From: Bosea sp. RAC05
Lineage (GTDB): Bacteria; Pseudomonadota; Alphaproteobacteria; Rhizobiales; Beijerinckiaceae
Length of the DNA stretch: 64,000 bases
NCBI RefSeq assembly: GCF_001713455.1
Contig: NZ_CP016463.1
Coordinates: 124,001 to 188,000 of the forward strand
Reading direction: 5' to 3'
Positions 24,639 through 34,115 of the stretch are shown here, piece after piece. Both the position numbers and the translations under genes were made by a program. Numbering within the stretch: position 1 is the stretch's first letter; each line of letters opens with the position of its first letter. Below the pieces are notes generated by a model that saw only the letters and a list, made by a program, of their open reading frames with translations, was not told the DNA's origin and did not search any database.

Positions 24639-25454
24639 TCAGCGCCGAACCTGGTCGAAGAACTCGCTCAGCAGAGGCGCGGTATCGCGCAACGCCGACT
24701 CGCCTGTGAGGCCCGATGATGCCAGCGACGGCAGCAAGATGAAAACCGGCATGGGGACGATGAACAGGACATCGCGGCGACCGAGTGTCGTTTTCTCGGC
24801 TAGCGTCCTTCGCCCTCCAGTGCCCACGAAATCGATCTTTTCCCGCAAGATTTCACGGTTGAACCCTGCCGCCGGGGACCACTGGCTGGAATACTCGATG
24901 TGCTCGTCGCCCGGAGACGCATTGCGATTGGTCAGGCACCTCTGTTCGGGAATGCAATCCGGTACGCTTGCCGCGACGACACGCTGGATTCGGCGGCGTT
25001 GGACGTAGAAGACGGACTGGGCTTTGCCTTCCTGCACGAGGCGTCTGGCCAGGCGTTCGGCGTTGGAGGCGTCCAGAACGATATCGTGGCTGCCTTGCGG
25101 CGCGCGGATCCGAAACACTGCCTGATCAGGCCGAGCGTGGGCCAACGCCTGCGGCATCAGTTGCCCGATGATGGCGATGCTGGCGATCGTGTAGGCGGCC
25201 GGGCCTGCGACGAACCCAGGTGCATTGAGGCGAATTGCTGCCACTGCTGCGCCCAGCAGGACGGCCGGGTACCCGATGAAGAACAGCAGGATTACCGATG
25301 TTCGCGCACCCTCGGGTAGAGCCGCCTGAGTCGCGATGACGAAGGCGCCAAAGGCCAGGAAGCTTGCTGCGAAGTGACCAGCGCTGCGATGTGAAGCGAT
25401 CTTTGGATTGATCGCCGCGGCAGTTGAGGCAAACCATGTCGTCAGACTGCCCAT
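24639..25454 (-). CDS. Hypothetical membrane protein
   Basis: A 271-residue protein with three N-terminal hydrophobic segments (about 27-46, 50-73 and 80-104), a soluble region with two Cys (about 110-225), and one more hydrophobic segment, LFIVPMPVFILLP, near 232-247. The ATG at 25454 has GAGG 5-8 nt upstream. The middle region has ILDASNAERLARRLVQ-like alternation but no known domain. Inner membrane, function unknown. Confidence 0.6.
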   Translation of the reverse strand: MGSLTTWFASTAAAINPKIASHRSAGHFAASFLAFGAFVIATQAALPEGARTSVILLFFIGYPAVLLGAAVAAIRLNAPGFVAGPAAYTIASIAIIGQLMPQALAHARPDQAVFRIRAPQGSHDIVLDASNAERLARRLVQEGKAQSVFYVQRRRIQRVVAASVPDCIPEQRCLTNRNASPGDEHIEYSSQWSPAAGFNREILREKIDFVGTGGRRTLAEKTTLGRRDVLFIVPMPVFILLPSLASSGLTGESALRDTAPLLSEFFDQVRR

Positions 25455-25576
25455 GGTCGACCTCTACTCCGGATGAGTTTGTGAATCAGGCTATCGGTTG
25501 CGTGAGCCGGACAGGCATTGGATAGCACGCAAGGTAACCTTGGCAAGGATCGCTCAGCAGATCCTTTATCGCGCTG

Positions 25577-26071
25577 TCAGAGGCTGGGGCTGGGACTACC
25601 GACCAGGTCGGGTCGCATCTCGCGCAGATAGGCGACGACATCGGATGTTGCGACCGAGCAGGCGTCATAGCGCTCAGGCGTCCCGGCGCAGATGTACCAG
25701 CGATCGCCGGTCGGCGCTCCCACGATCTGTCCGCACAGATCTGTCGACAGTTCGAAGGCCTCGTAGCCGGTCACGGCACCGCAGAACTGGATGACCTCGC
25801 GCGCTCCACCATCACGAGGCTCGATCTGGATGCTGATTTCGCGCGTGTATCGGCTTTCCACATGGCGCTCGCGCTCGACGCGCTTTCCGCTCTTGATCGC
25901 AGCCAGGCCACCGGGCGCCGTCTTCCAGCCGAGGCGCTCGAACTCGGCTGTGATCGGGCGCGACGTCGCCTTGATCAAAGCCATTTCCGCCTCGATCCGA
26001 TCGGCGCGCTCGCGCTGTTCGGGGGTCATTGCCGCGCGCCATTCGGCATTCAGTTTCGCGAAGTCGACCAT
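25577..26071 (-). CDS. Hypothetical protein
   Basis: A 164-residue protein. The first 60 residues are helical and charged (EWRAAMTPEQRERADRIEAEMAL). The rest, with two Cys-containing strands, is probably globular. The ATG at 26071 overlaps the stop of the upstream gene by one base (TGATG), so translation is coupled. No domain recognised. Confidence 0.6.
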   Translation of the reverse strand: MVDFAKLNAEWRAAMTPEQRERADRIEAEMALIKATSRPITAEFERLGWKTAPGGLAAIKSGKRVERERHVESRYTREISIQIEPRDGGAREVIQFCGAVTGYEAFELSTDLCGQIVGAPTGDRWYICAGTPERYDACSVATSDVVAYLREMRPDLVGSPSPSL

Positions 26072-26373
26072 CAGAGCGTGTTCCCATTCGCTTCGAGACG
26101 CCCAAGCGAGCGCATCAGAACGTCCGCCTCGACGTCGTGCCCATCCAGGTTGATCCCAACGCCGGCATCTGCAGCAGACTTCAGGATCTCGACGCCGTCA
26201 GAACCGCAATTCTCCAGGATCAGGTCGAGGAGCGCTTCGTCGCCAATGGCGAGTGTCTCGACGACCTCTTCGTGGTCGAGATGAAGCATGTCCGAGCGCT
26301 GAGCGTCCTTGATGTCGATCCGCGCCAGCCCTTCCATGACCGGCGCGGCGATCTCGATAATCGGCCTATTCAT
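26071..26373 (-). CDS. Hypothetical acidic protein
   Basis: A 100-residue acidic protein, first gene of a two-gene unit with the gene at 25577. The ATG at 26373 has AGGAG 9 nt upstream, so the longer in-frame start at 26448 is not needed. It is transcribed divergently from the KfrA-like gene and shares its 176-bp promoter region. Confidence 0.6.
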   Translation of the reverse strand: MNRPIIEIAAPVMEGLARIDIKDAQRSDMLHLDHEEVVETLAIGDEALLDLILENCGSDGVEILKSAADAGVGINLDGHDVEADVLMRSLGRLEANGNTL

Positions 26374-26487
26374 TTCCCATCTCCTGTCACCCCTCGACGC
26401 TATCCTGTGGCATCGAAAGATTGAAGCCACGGCAATCTCGGAATGCACCGTTAATCAACCCGGGGATTGCTGCGATCTGAACTCGCT

Positions 26488-26548
26488 TATGGATTGCATA
26501 TTCGATCCATAGGCGGTTAGGGTCCGGGACGAAATTGGGTCCATGGAC
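26488..26548. promoter_or_regulatory. Putative operator of the KfrA-like/STAND operon
   Basis: An inverted repeat TATGGAT/ATCCATA (26488-26494 with 26505-26511, 10-nt spacer) and a perfect palindrome GTCCATGGAC (26539-26548) lie just before the start codon of the KfrA-like gene. KfrA proteins repress their own promoters through inverted repeats, so these are candidate binding sites. The second would also cover the ribosome binding site. Confidence 0.45.
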
Positions 26549-26549
26549 T

Positions 26550-27029
26550 ATGAGCGCGATCACAACATCCATTCCCATGCGAGGCGACGTTGCCTCTGCA
26601 GCGGCAGCCATCATCGAGGCCGGTCGACGTCCGACCGTTCGTGAGATTGCCGAGCGCCTCAAGCCTATCGGGAACACGACGGTCGCGACTGCCTTCCGTG
26701 GGTGGCTGCGGGAAACCCTCCTTGCCCTGGCTGGAACGGCCGTCGAGCTGACCGTTGTCGAGGACGTCGAGCGGCGTATCGCCCTGGCGTTCGACGGTGA
26801 GCGTGTCTTCCTGTTTGTCGGCGAGGTCATGATCAGCAGCGACGTCGCCACCCTGTCAGAGGCGCTGTCGCGTCAGCGCGTTATCTGCGCGGCGCCGTCT
26901 GAGGGCGGCGGCATCGTCGTCAGCCTGCACGATGGCGGAACATGTGTTCGCCTGTCGTCAGACGAGTACGCCTTCATCAGCGGGAAGATTGCGGCCTGTC
27001 GCGCGCTCCTCAACGGGGGCGCTCAATGA
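26550..27029 (+). CDS. KfrA-like N-terminal DNA-binding protein
   Basis: A 159-residue protein. Residues about 12-55 (VASAAAAIIEAGRRPTVREIAE, then GNTTVATAFRGWLRE) match the helical N-terminal DNA-binding domain of KfrA, the plasmid regulator. KfrA normally continues into a long coiled coil. Here a short globular C-terminal part follows instead. There is no good Shine-Dalgarno, only GGTCC before the ATG at 26550. The stop overlaps the start of the 2260-residue NTPase gene (ATGA at 27026-27029), so it is the coupled first gene and probable regulator of that operon. Confidence 0.65.
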   Translation: MSAITTSIPMRGDVASAAAAIIEAGRRPTVREIAERLKPIGNTTVATAFRGWLRETLLALAGTAVELTVVEDVERRIALAFDGERVFLFVGEVMISSDVATLSEALSRQRVICAAPSEGGGIVVSLHDGGTCVRLSSDEYAFISGKIAACRALLNGGAQ

Positions 27030-30000
27030 TCAGCGCATCACAGGGCCTCGCGCAGCCACCGCGGCTCATCGTGACCGATGAGCAACTTGTTAACCTTAGG
27101 CATGACATAGTCTTTCTGCCCAAGCTTCCTGCCTTCGCCGACCAGGCTTGGTTTGAGTCCAATCTTCATCTTCCGAAAGACCGGGTAGACCGGATTGCGT
27201 CCCTATTCGCGAAAGAAACGCGGGCGACGACGAGTGATCTTGAATTAGCAAGCTGCAAGCGCCGGGCCGATTTCCTCCCAGCGCTGCTGCGAAAGCTCGA
27301 TCAATGGGCGATCGCTTTCAATATCGGACTGGCTGCTGAGCCGGACATTATCAACGTGAAGGCTACGAAGACAGCGCTTGCGCCGCTGTTCGACCGAGCC
27401 GTTAAAATCCTCGGGCCGGAGTTCAAGCCCGGAACTGCGACCCTGGCAGAGTATCTCGATGAGATTCTCGTTGAGCTGCCCACGCTTGTCGATGATCCTG
27501 AGACCAACGATTTCGCGCAGGAGCTGATTTTTGGTCTTCTGATCATGACGGTCGGTTGCCCGCCCCTGTGCGACTGCGTCGTTGAGACGCTTTGGGAGTG
27601 CACGGGTGAGATCGGTGATTTTGCGCGGAGATTCGTCAGGGATTTCCATGAGACCGCAATTTCCGCCTACCTGAAAATGATCGCCCTATCTGACGATATG
27701 ATCGCGAGGTCGCGATCGATCGATTACGGCATTGATCGCAAGATGATTGGGTCGTGCATCGCGCTTTCAGATCATCAGGTGGAAATGGTTTTTGCGCAGA
27801 TCGGGCGCACGGGCACGAACGCCAACACGGATGATCTTGCAAACTACATTCTCGACATCATCGACGACGCATCAGCGCTTATGGAGCTGAAGAGGATTGT
27901 CGCAGATCTGTTTAAGGAAACGGGAGACAATGTCACTCTGTTTGGCAAAAAAGAAGAATATGGAGAGATCTCCCTAAAGAATGGCGATAAGATCGGCAAG
28001 ATCACAGATATCGTTGTTGATGTCGCGCTTTTCCAGAATGACGGCATCGAGAGGTCGAGTGCGGAAGCATTATTGGTGCACATGCTGGTGGATCCGACAT
28101 GTGTGCGCAGAGCGAAGTTATTCCAGATTTACTACGAGAAGCTCGGGTCATTGTACTGGCTGAATTACAAGCTATCGGGCCGCGAAATGAAAGTCCGGGG
28201 TCAGCTGGCCAGTCACGAAGAGTGGCTCCAACGAGCTGAGGTCTGCCTCGCTTCAGTGCAGTCTCTTCCCTTGGAGGATGGCACTCCGGCGGCGCCTCTT
28301 CTGCCCCTTCAGTCCCTCCCCACCCTTTCAATCGATCCCGAAACGACCGCGGCCCTGCCCGTCATTGAGGAAGCTGCCTTGATCACCATCGACACCGCCA
28401 CTCGCCCGCTGCCGTCCTCCCTGACCGATCTCGGTTCGACCGTTTCGGAGGAAGTGAAGATCGTCAGCGCTGCGGAGGCTGCATGGCAGCAGACGCTGGC
28501 GGATCTGATCGGCGAAGCACAGGCACTGGCCGCCGGGTCGTTTCCTGCATCGCGCAATTCCCTTGATCAGGCGATGACGTCGATGGTGGTGCTGCAGACC
28601 AAGGTGTCGGAGCTCGATGCCATAGTCGTCGCGGCCATGGATGCCGGTGCGGCCGCCGACAGGGCAGCTGGTGCCGATCGGGTGCTGGAAGCTGCACAGG
28701 TGCAGATCGAGCGTTTGGCGCGCATCGAACGCTATCGCACCAAGGACGATCCCCGGACCGCTACCGCTCTGGCGACGATGCTCGACGAGGTGAGGTCCGC
28801 TGGCCGCATCCTGGATGAGTCCGACATGGAGGCGCCGGTCGCGGCCATCTCCGAGGCAGAGGCTGCGGGCGTCACGCTGGCTGGGCTGTACGAGAAGATG
28901 AAGGCCTCGGAGTTCAGCCCAGATATAGTGCATGACATCAGTGTCGCCACCGGACGGACCAGCACGGCCTACAGCGTGGCTTATGATGCCCTGTCGGCAT
29001 GGCTCAAGGGTTCGGATCGGTCGGCCGAGAAGCCGGTTGTAAAGGCCGTCGCCGTGGACGAGCCGACGGCTGCGCCCGCCGTCGAATTGGCCGCGGTCGA
29101 GGTTGAGATCCTGCCGGCGGCTGCAAGGGATATCAGCCTCGAGGCTGGTGCTCCTGCTGTTGCAGAGGTCGTCGAGGAAACGCCTGTCGTCGATGCATCG
29201 AGCGATCTGGCCGCCGAAGCCGAGGAGGCCGAGGAGGCGTTGGGCGAGTGGGGTCAGGCCATGGCCCGTCACGTTGCCGATCGTCAGTTCGGCCTGGCTT
29301 ATCACCTCGCGGTCGCGGCCGACGCCGTGGGAGAGGTAATGCCCTTCTCGGCGCCTGAGATGCGCGTTGCCGCCATGGTCGGCAAGCTCAACCTGTCGAC
29401 CATTTCGGTGAGCGGCATGCCCCAGGAGGTCGACACCGCCCTCAACAGCGTCTTCGAGATCGATCCGGCTCATTTCCCGTCGGATGAGACCTCGCAGGCC
29501 CGGCGCCTCCTGGCATTTGCAGGGGCCATCGAGCCGGCCCTGATCGGCCGGCATGAGGCCGCCATGCTCATCGTCGAGCGCACGACCTTCGACGCAGGCT
29601 GGAACAAGGATGTCTTTCCTCTGAAGGAATCCGTTCGCTCCGTGAACAAGCATGGGCAGCCGCTCACGATCGAGCTGTTCCGGTCCCTCAAGGACACTGC
29701 CGAAGCCCGTTCCGATCTCAACGATGCCAAGAGCAGCATCATCCAGGCGAGCTCGAAGCTGGCTCGCATCAACTTCGGCAACTGGCCCATCGGCGCCGAG
29801 ACCGCCAAGGCCCTGACCAACCGGTCCGGCCCGGTCGGGTCGCTGGTCGCTCAGCTCGAAATCTCCGAGACCGCTGCTTTGAACGCGGCCCGGAATTTCG
29901 CCGAGCGGTACGGCACCGAGGACGCAGCCGACAGGCTCGTGCAGTCGACGAAGGAGTCCATCGCCAAGGGCCCGAGCCGCCGCGTTCCCATCATCGGCTC

Positions 30001-33000
30001 GTTCCGTAATGTGCTGGTCGGCGCCGTGATGGATATCGCGGACTGGTGCGCTCATTACGTCTCGGCCTGTGCTGCGCGTCAGGAGCTGGAGAAGGCCGGG
30101 CGCAAGCGTTACGACGAAATCCGTACGCTGCTGCTCACCTCCTTCGATGCGGCTATTGTCGCAACGCGCTCGATCCGTCCGACGCAGGCCATTTTGCATG
30201 CTGCCGTGGCGACCGTTCTCGAAGCCCTCAATCGCGTTCGCAACATCATCGACGGCGAGCCCGTGACCCAGGCCGGTAGCCTCGATCACCTCTTCGCTCT
30301 GCATGCACCGATGGCGCTGGTCGATGGGATGCGCCACGGCCGTGGTTGGCTCCCGGCGGGTGTCGATGCTTTCCAGATCGGCACGGCTATCGTCGAGGCC
30401 AAGGGTATCGCGCTCGATAAGGAGTCCGTCGGCGCCGCTTACAATGAGCACGTCAAGCGCGGCTCGTTCTCGTCGGCCCAGCTGCTGATCGACTACCTGC
30501 AGGCTTCAGGCGAGAGCCAGTACGCCACCGATCTCACCAAATCCCTGCCGGCTTCGGTCGCCAGTGTCCGGGCCGAGATCAATGGCCGGATGGAGCAGGC
30601 TCGTCGCACCCTGGAGACCATCGAGCGCAGCGGCGATCCTGCCGAGCAGGACGAGGCCGCCCGCCTCGCGGACCGGATCGACATCATCGACACGTCCGTG
30701 CTGCCGCTCGACATCGTCAGCGAGCTGCGCACCGAAGAGGACGACGTGCCCGGCACCATCGTCGACTTCGCCGGCGTCTCCGAGGTCATCGACTTCATCT
30801 CGACCCGCGGCCGGTCCATGAACGCTCGCCGCCGCACCGAGATGAACGCGCAGCTTGATGCCGTGGAGCTGGCTCAGAAGGCTGACCGCAAGTCCATCGA
30901 CCGGGTGCGCAAGATCGTGGAAGCTGACGACCTGGTGGTTGCCGCCGAGTGGATTTCGCACCTTGAGGCGGGGGTCGAGATCCCAGAGGAAGGGACCAAC
31001 GAGACCGGCCTGAAGTCGTTCTTCCCCCAGGTGCCTGACTTCCTGGAGAGCCAGAAGTCCAATGCACTGAGCAATGCCATCGAGCATGCCGGTAACGGTC
31101 GCAACTTCGGCCCCCTCGCCTTCGGCCGCATCGGCGCCGGGCGTCGCGGTGCCGCCCGCGATTTCCTGGACGGCTTCGACAAGCTCGCCAAGGTCGTTCG
31201 CGATCAGCGCGCCACGACGCCCGCCATCATGCGCAATCTGGTGGAGTGGTTCGCCAAGCTCGGCATCACGACCGAGGGCAGTGCTGAGCGCGTGATCGAT
31301 TTCCCGATCGGCGGCGAGCGCGGCATCTCCTTCCAGATCGGGCTCGACGTGCCCAAGGACGACCTGTCCAGCGTTCTGCCTGATTTCGGGAGCCAGACGC
31401 TCGGCCGCTGGAACCTGCTGGTGGCTCCGACCCTGCCCGGCGAGCAGGAGATCGCGAAGTTCCTCAGTGGGCGTGGCGTGGGTGGCTCGATGGTCATCGT
31501 GACGAGCCTCGTGCCGGCGACCGACCGGTTGCGCTTCAGCCAGGCCTGCCGGAAGCACCGCCGCAAGGTGCTGGTGGTCGACATGGCGATTGCCGCGGCC
31601 GCTGCGGCCGAGCCGTCGCTGCGTGCTGGTTCCATCATCGAGCTCGCGCAGCCCTTCAGCTTCGCCGCGCCGTTCCGTGACCATGGCAAGGGTGCCGTCG
31701 GCGAGCTGTTCGTCGGGCGTCAGTCGGAGATCGAGCTGATCACCGATCCCTTTGGCCCGTGCATCGTCTACGGCGCCCGCCGCTCGGGCAAGACCGCGAC
31801 CCTCCTGCACATCGTCGGCACCCGCCACAGCCCCGAGACCGGGCTCGTCATCACCCACCTGTCGGTCCAGGGCGTCGGCAAGTCCGAGGGTGGCCGCGTG
31901 TCCGATGTCTGGTCGAAGATCTCGGAGGCCATGCCGGAGGTGTTCAAGGCGAAGGTGTCGACCAGCGAGGCCTTCACCGACGGGATCCGGCGCTTCCTCG
32001 ACACCAAGGCGAGCCGTCGCGTTCTCCTGATGCTCGACGAGTGCGATGACCTGATCGAGGTCGATGCGGCCAACGACTACAAGGCATTCCTCGCCCTGCA
32101 GGACCTGATGGAGCAGTCCCAGCGCCGCTTCAAGGTCGTCTTCGCCGGTCTTCAGAACGTGTCGCGCCTGGCTCGCGACGGCAACGCGCCGCTTCGTCAG
32201 CTGAACAGGGCGGTCCGCATCGGCCCGTTCGTCGGCGCGGAGCTGTCGGAGGCAGAGCGTCTGCTGACCCGTCCGATGGCGGCGCTGGGCTTCGCCTTTG
32301 CCAGTCGTGATCTTGTCTGGCGGCTGCTGAGCCGGGCGAACTATGCCCCCTCTCTCCTCCAGGTCATGGCGGCCGAGCTCGTCGAGCACTTCTACAATCG
32401 GCCGATGCCGGCGAATGCCACCCTGCCCGTGATCATCGACGAGACGATGGTCCGAGACGCGCTGATGAACAAGGACATCCTGGACAAGGTCACGAGGCAG
32501 TTCTTCATTTCGATCGAGCACGATCGCCGCTATCTGCTCCTGGCCAACGTGATCGCCAGCGGCGATCTCAGCCGGGCCGCCAGCGGTGAGTACACCGAGG
32601 GCATGACCATCGGCGAGGTCCATCACGAGGCGCAGTCCTTCTGGGCTTCGATGTTCGGTGGCATCGACGGTCTGGCCCTGGTCGAGGATGCAGTCGATGA
32701 GATGGAGGGCCTCGGCCTGATCCGCCGCGTCGGTGATGATCGCTGGGCTCTGCGCTCGCCGTCGATTCGCCGCCTGCTCGGATCGCGGGAGACCATCGAG
32801 CGTCGTCTGGAGGGCTTCCTGTCGGCACCGCCGACCAAGGATTTCGATTTCCGCCAGAACCGCCGCTCGATGAGCCGGACCGGCTGCATGGCCCAGGGCG
32901 CTGAGGCCGATCACATCTCGCCGCTCACGGGCAGCCAGATCGACAAGATCTTCCGCGGCGAGAACCCGATCATGGTGCTGAGCGGAACCGACGCGTCCGA

Positions 33001-33808
33001 TATCAAGCTCGCAGCCAAGGCTCTGGAGGGCGAGAAGGACGGCTTCAAGTACGAAGTCCATCTGCCGGCGACGTTCCAGCGCATCGGCGATCTCGGGGCC
33101 CTGATCCGCAAGCTCTGCGCTCAGACGGGCAAGCACCTCATCGTCATCGACGACAAGCTCGACTGGGGCATGGACTGGATCCGCGAGGCGGCGAGCGTCG
33201 TCCTGAACAACAAGCGCATGATGGGGGTGCCCGAGGTGCGCGTGCTGTTCGTCGCCGGCGCCACGAAGACGATGCGGCTGTCGCAGGACCAGGACAACAG
33301 GAAGGTCGCCTTCGATTGGCTGAACCTGCGGCGGTGGTCCGAGGGTATGCTGGACAGGGCGGGTTCGAAATTCGGAGCGACGCTCATCGGGGCCGAGCGC
33401 GATGTGTTCGAGGCTGTCACCGGGCACTTCAACAACCTCGCGGCCGATGCCATGCGCCATGTGGCTGGTGTCGACGACAAGGAGACGAGCCTGCGCAGCT
33501 GGTTCGAGAACGAGATGATCAACGGCAATCTGCTGGAGCGCCTCGGCATCCTGATCCCGACGAGGAAGTGGTTCACCAAGGCCGGCGCCATGGTCGGAAT
33601 GGGCGAGGATCTCACGCTCAAGATGGTGCAGGACTTCCTGGAGGATTGCCCGAACACCGTCCGCTTCATCAACTTCGCGCAGCGCATCGGTCTGGCTTCG
33701 GTGCAGACGGCGAGCAGCGAGCGCAAGTACGTCGTCTTCAACCCGATCCTGAAGACGATCGCGGACACGGCAGAGAAGCTGCGCGCCGACGGAAGGCTCG
33801 CAGCCTGA
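27026..33808 (+). CDS. Giant STAND-type NTPase (2260 residues)
   Basis: A 2260-residue soluble protein. A long helical scaffold (about 430-1440) precedes an NTPase module. Its entry motif FVGRQSE at 1562-1568 is typical of STAND/nSTAND proteins, Walker A is GARRSGKT at 1583-1590, and Walker B is VLLMLDECDD at 1666-1675. A winged-helix-like segment follows (about 1885-1925), and then a further alpha/beta domain (about 1970-2120). The first 410 residues are encoded by much AT-richer DNA than the rest (42% GC at 27901-28020 against 72% at 31741-31800, counted by hand), which suggests a swapped N-terminal domain. STAND proteins sense a ligand and switch on an effector, often in phage defence. No enzyme motif is recognisable in the N-terminus. 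The start is fixed by the ATGA overlap with the KfrA-like gene. Confidence 0.75.
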   Translation: MISASQGLAQPPRLIVTDEQLVNLRHDIVFLPKLPAFADQAWFESNLHLPKDRVDRIASLFAKETRATTSDLELASCKRRADFLPALLRKLDQWAIAFNIGLAAEPDIINVKATKTALAPLFDRAVKILGPEFKPGTATLAEYLDEILVELPTLVDDPETNDFAQELIFGLLIMTVGCPPLCDCVVETLWECTGEIGDFARRFVRDFHETAISAYLKMIALSDDMIARSRSIDYGIDRKMIGSCIALSDHQVEMVFAQIGRTGTNANTDDLANYILDIIDDASALMELKRIVADLFKETGDNVTLFGKKEEYGEISLKNGDKIGKITDIVVDVALFQNDGIERSSAEALLVHMLVDPTCVRRAKLFQIYYEKLGSLYWLNYKLSGREMKVRGQLASHEEWLQRAEVCLASVQSLPLEDGTPAAPLLPLQSLPTLSIDPETTAALPVIEEAALITIDTATRPLPSSLTDLGSTVSEEVKIVSAAEAAWQQTLADLIGEAQALAAGSFPASRNSLDQAMTSMVVLQTKVSELDAIVVAAMDAGAAADRAAGADRVLEAAQVQIERLARIERYRTKDDPRTATALATMLDEVRSAGRILDESDMEAPVAAISEAEAAGVTLAGLYEKMKASEFSPDIVHDISVATGRTSTAYSVAYDALSAWLKGSDRSAEKPVVKAVAVDEPTAAPAVELAAVEVEILPAAARDISLEAGAPAVAEVVEETPVVDASSDLAAEAEEAEEALGEWGQAMARHVADRQFGLAYHLAVAADAVGEVMPFSAPEMRVAAMVGKLNLSTISVSGMPQEVDTALNSVFEIDPAHFPSDETSQARRLLAFAGAIEPALIGRHEAAMLIVERTTFDAGWNKDVFPLKESVRSVNKHGQPLTIELFRSLKDTAEARSDLNDAKSSIIQASSKLARINFGNWPIGAETAKALTNRSGPVGSLVAQLEISETAALNAARNFAERYGTEDAADRLVQSTKESIAKGPSRRVPIIGSFRNVLVGAVMDIADWCAHYVSACAARQELEKAGRKRYDEIRTLLLTSFDAAIVATRSIRPTQAILHAAVATVLEALNRVRNIIDGEPVTQAGSLDHLFALHAPMALVDGMRHGRGWLPAGVDAFQIGTAIVEAKGIALDKESVGAAYNEHVKRGSFSSAQLLIDYLQASGESQYATDLTKSLPASVASVRAEINGRMEQARRTLETIERSGDPAEQDEAARLADRIDIIDTSVLPLDIVSELRTEEDDVPGTIVDFAGVSEVIDFISTRGRSMNARRRTEMNAQLDAVELAQKADRKSIDRVRKIVEADDLVVAAEWISHLEAGVEIPEEGTNETGLKSFFPQVPDFLESQKSNALSNAIEHAGNGRNFGPLAFGRIGAGRRGAARDFLDGFDKLAKVVRDQRATTPAIMRNLVEWFAKLGITTEGSAERVIDFPIGGERGISFQIGLDVPKDDLSSVLPDFGSQTLGRWNLLVAPTLPGEQEIAKFLSGRGVGGSMVIVTSLVPATDRLRFSQACRKHRRKVLVVDMAIAAAAAAEPSLRAGSIIELAQPFSFAAPFRDHGKGAVGELFVGRQSEIELITDPFGPCIVYGARRSGKTATLLHIVGTRHSPETGLVITHLSVQGVGKSEGGRVSDVWSKISEAMPEVFKAKVSTSEAFTDGIRRFLDTKASRRVLLMLDECDDLIEVDAANDYKAFLALQDLMEQSQRRFKVVFAGLQNVSRLARDGNAPLRQLNRAVRIGPFVGAELSEAERLLTRPMAALGFAFASRDLVWRLLSRANYAPSLLQVMAAELVEHFYNRPMPANATLPVIIDETMVRDALMNKDILDKVTRQFFISIEHDRRYLLLANVIASGDLSRAASGEYTEGMTIGEVHHEAQSFWASMFGGIDGLALVEDAVDEMEGLGLIRRVGDDRWALRSPSIRRLLGSRETIERRLEGFLSAPPTKDFDFRQNRRSMSRTGCMAQGAEADHISPLTGSQIDKIFRGENPIMVLSGTDASDIKLAAKALEGEKDGFKYEVHLPATFQRIGDLGALIRKLCAQTGKHLIVIDDKLDWGMDWIREAASVVLNNKRMMGVPEVRVLFVAGATKTMRLSQDQDNRKVAFDWLNLRRWSEGMLDRAGSKFGATLIGAERDVFEAVTGHFNNLAADAMRHVAGVDDKETSLRSWFENEMINGNLLERLGILIPTRKWFTKAGAMVGMGEDLTLKMVQDFLEDCPNTVRFINFAQRIGLASVQTASSERKYVVFNPILKTIADTAEKLRADGRLAA

Positions 33809-34062
33809 TGCCGATGACCGAGAGCGAGGTGCTTGAGGCGGCCGAGAGGCGCGCCAAGATGGAAGCCAGGATGAAGAGCGGCGAGCCCTTCACCTTCACC
33901 CAGGTGTTCTGGACCTGCGGGGATTCGAATGGTCCCGGCTATCGAGAAGCCGATCGGCTGATCCAGCGCTGGCGCAAGGATGGGCTGATCGAGCTCAAGC
34001 GAGTCGGGCGCACGACGATCTGGAGCCTGACCAAGCGCGGTCGCGAGATGGCGGGCGTTTGA
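33808..34062 (+). CDS. Small winged-helix-like protein
   Basis: An 84-residue protein whose ATG overlaps the stop of the giant NTPase gene by one base (TGATG), so it belongs to the same operon. Residues 40-80 (GYREADRLIQRWRKDGLIELKRVGRTTIWSLT) form a winged-helix pattern with a basic recognition helix and a wing ending in T-I-W-S-L-T. The frame is open upstream, but there it is antiparallel shadow of the NTPase. Possible accessory regulator of the NTPase system. Confidence 0.6.
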   Translation: MPMTESEVLEAAERRAKMEARMKSGEPFTFTQVFWTCGDSNGPGYREADRLIQRWRKDGLIELKRVGRTTIWSLTKRGREMAGV

Positions 34063-34115
34063 TCATTTCGCGCTTGGCCCGGACACTGGCCAGGCATCAG
34101 AAGTCAGGAACACCC

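Noticed and set aside
28328-33460. Two long minus-strand open frames (707 and 984 residues) opposite the giant NTPase gene
   Set aside because: They are antisense to a strongly supported gene; high third-position GC keeps the opposite strand open. Their translations are rich in Arg, His, Gly and Leu with no domain, and no ribosome binding sites stand out.
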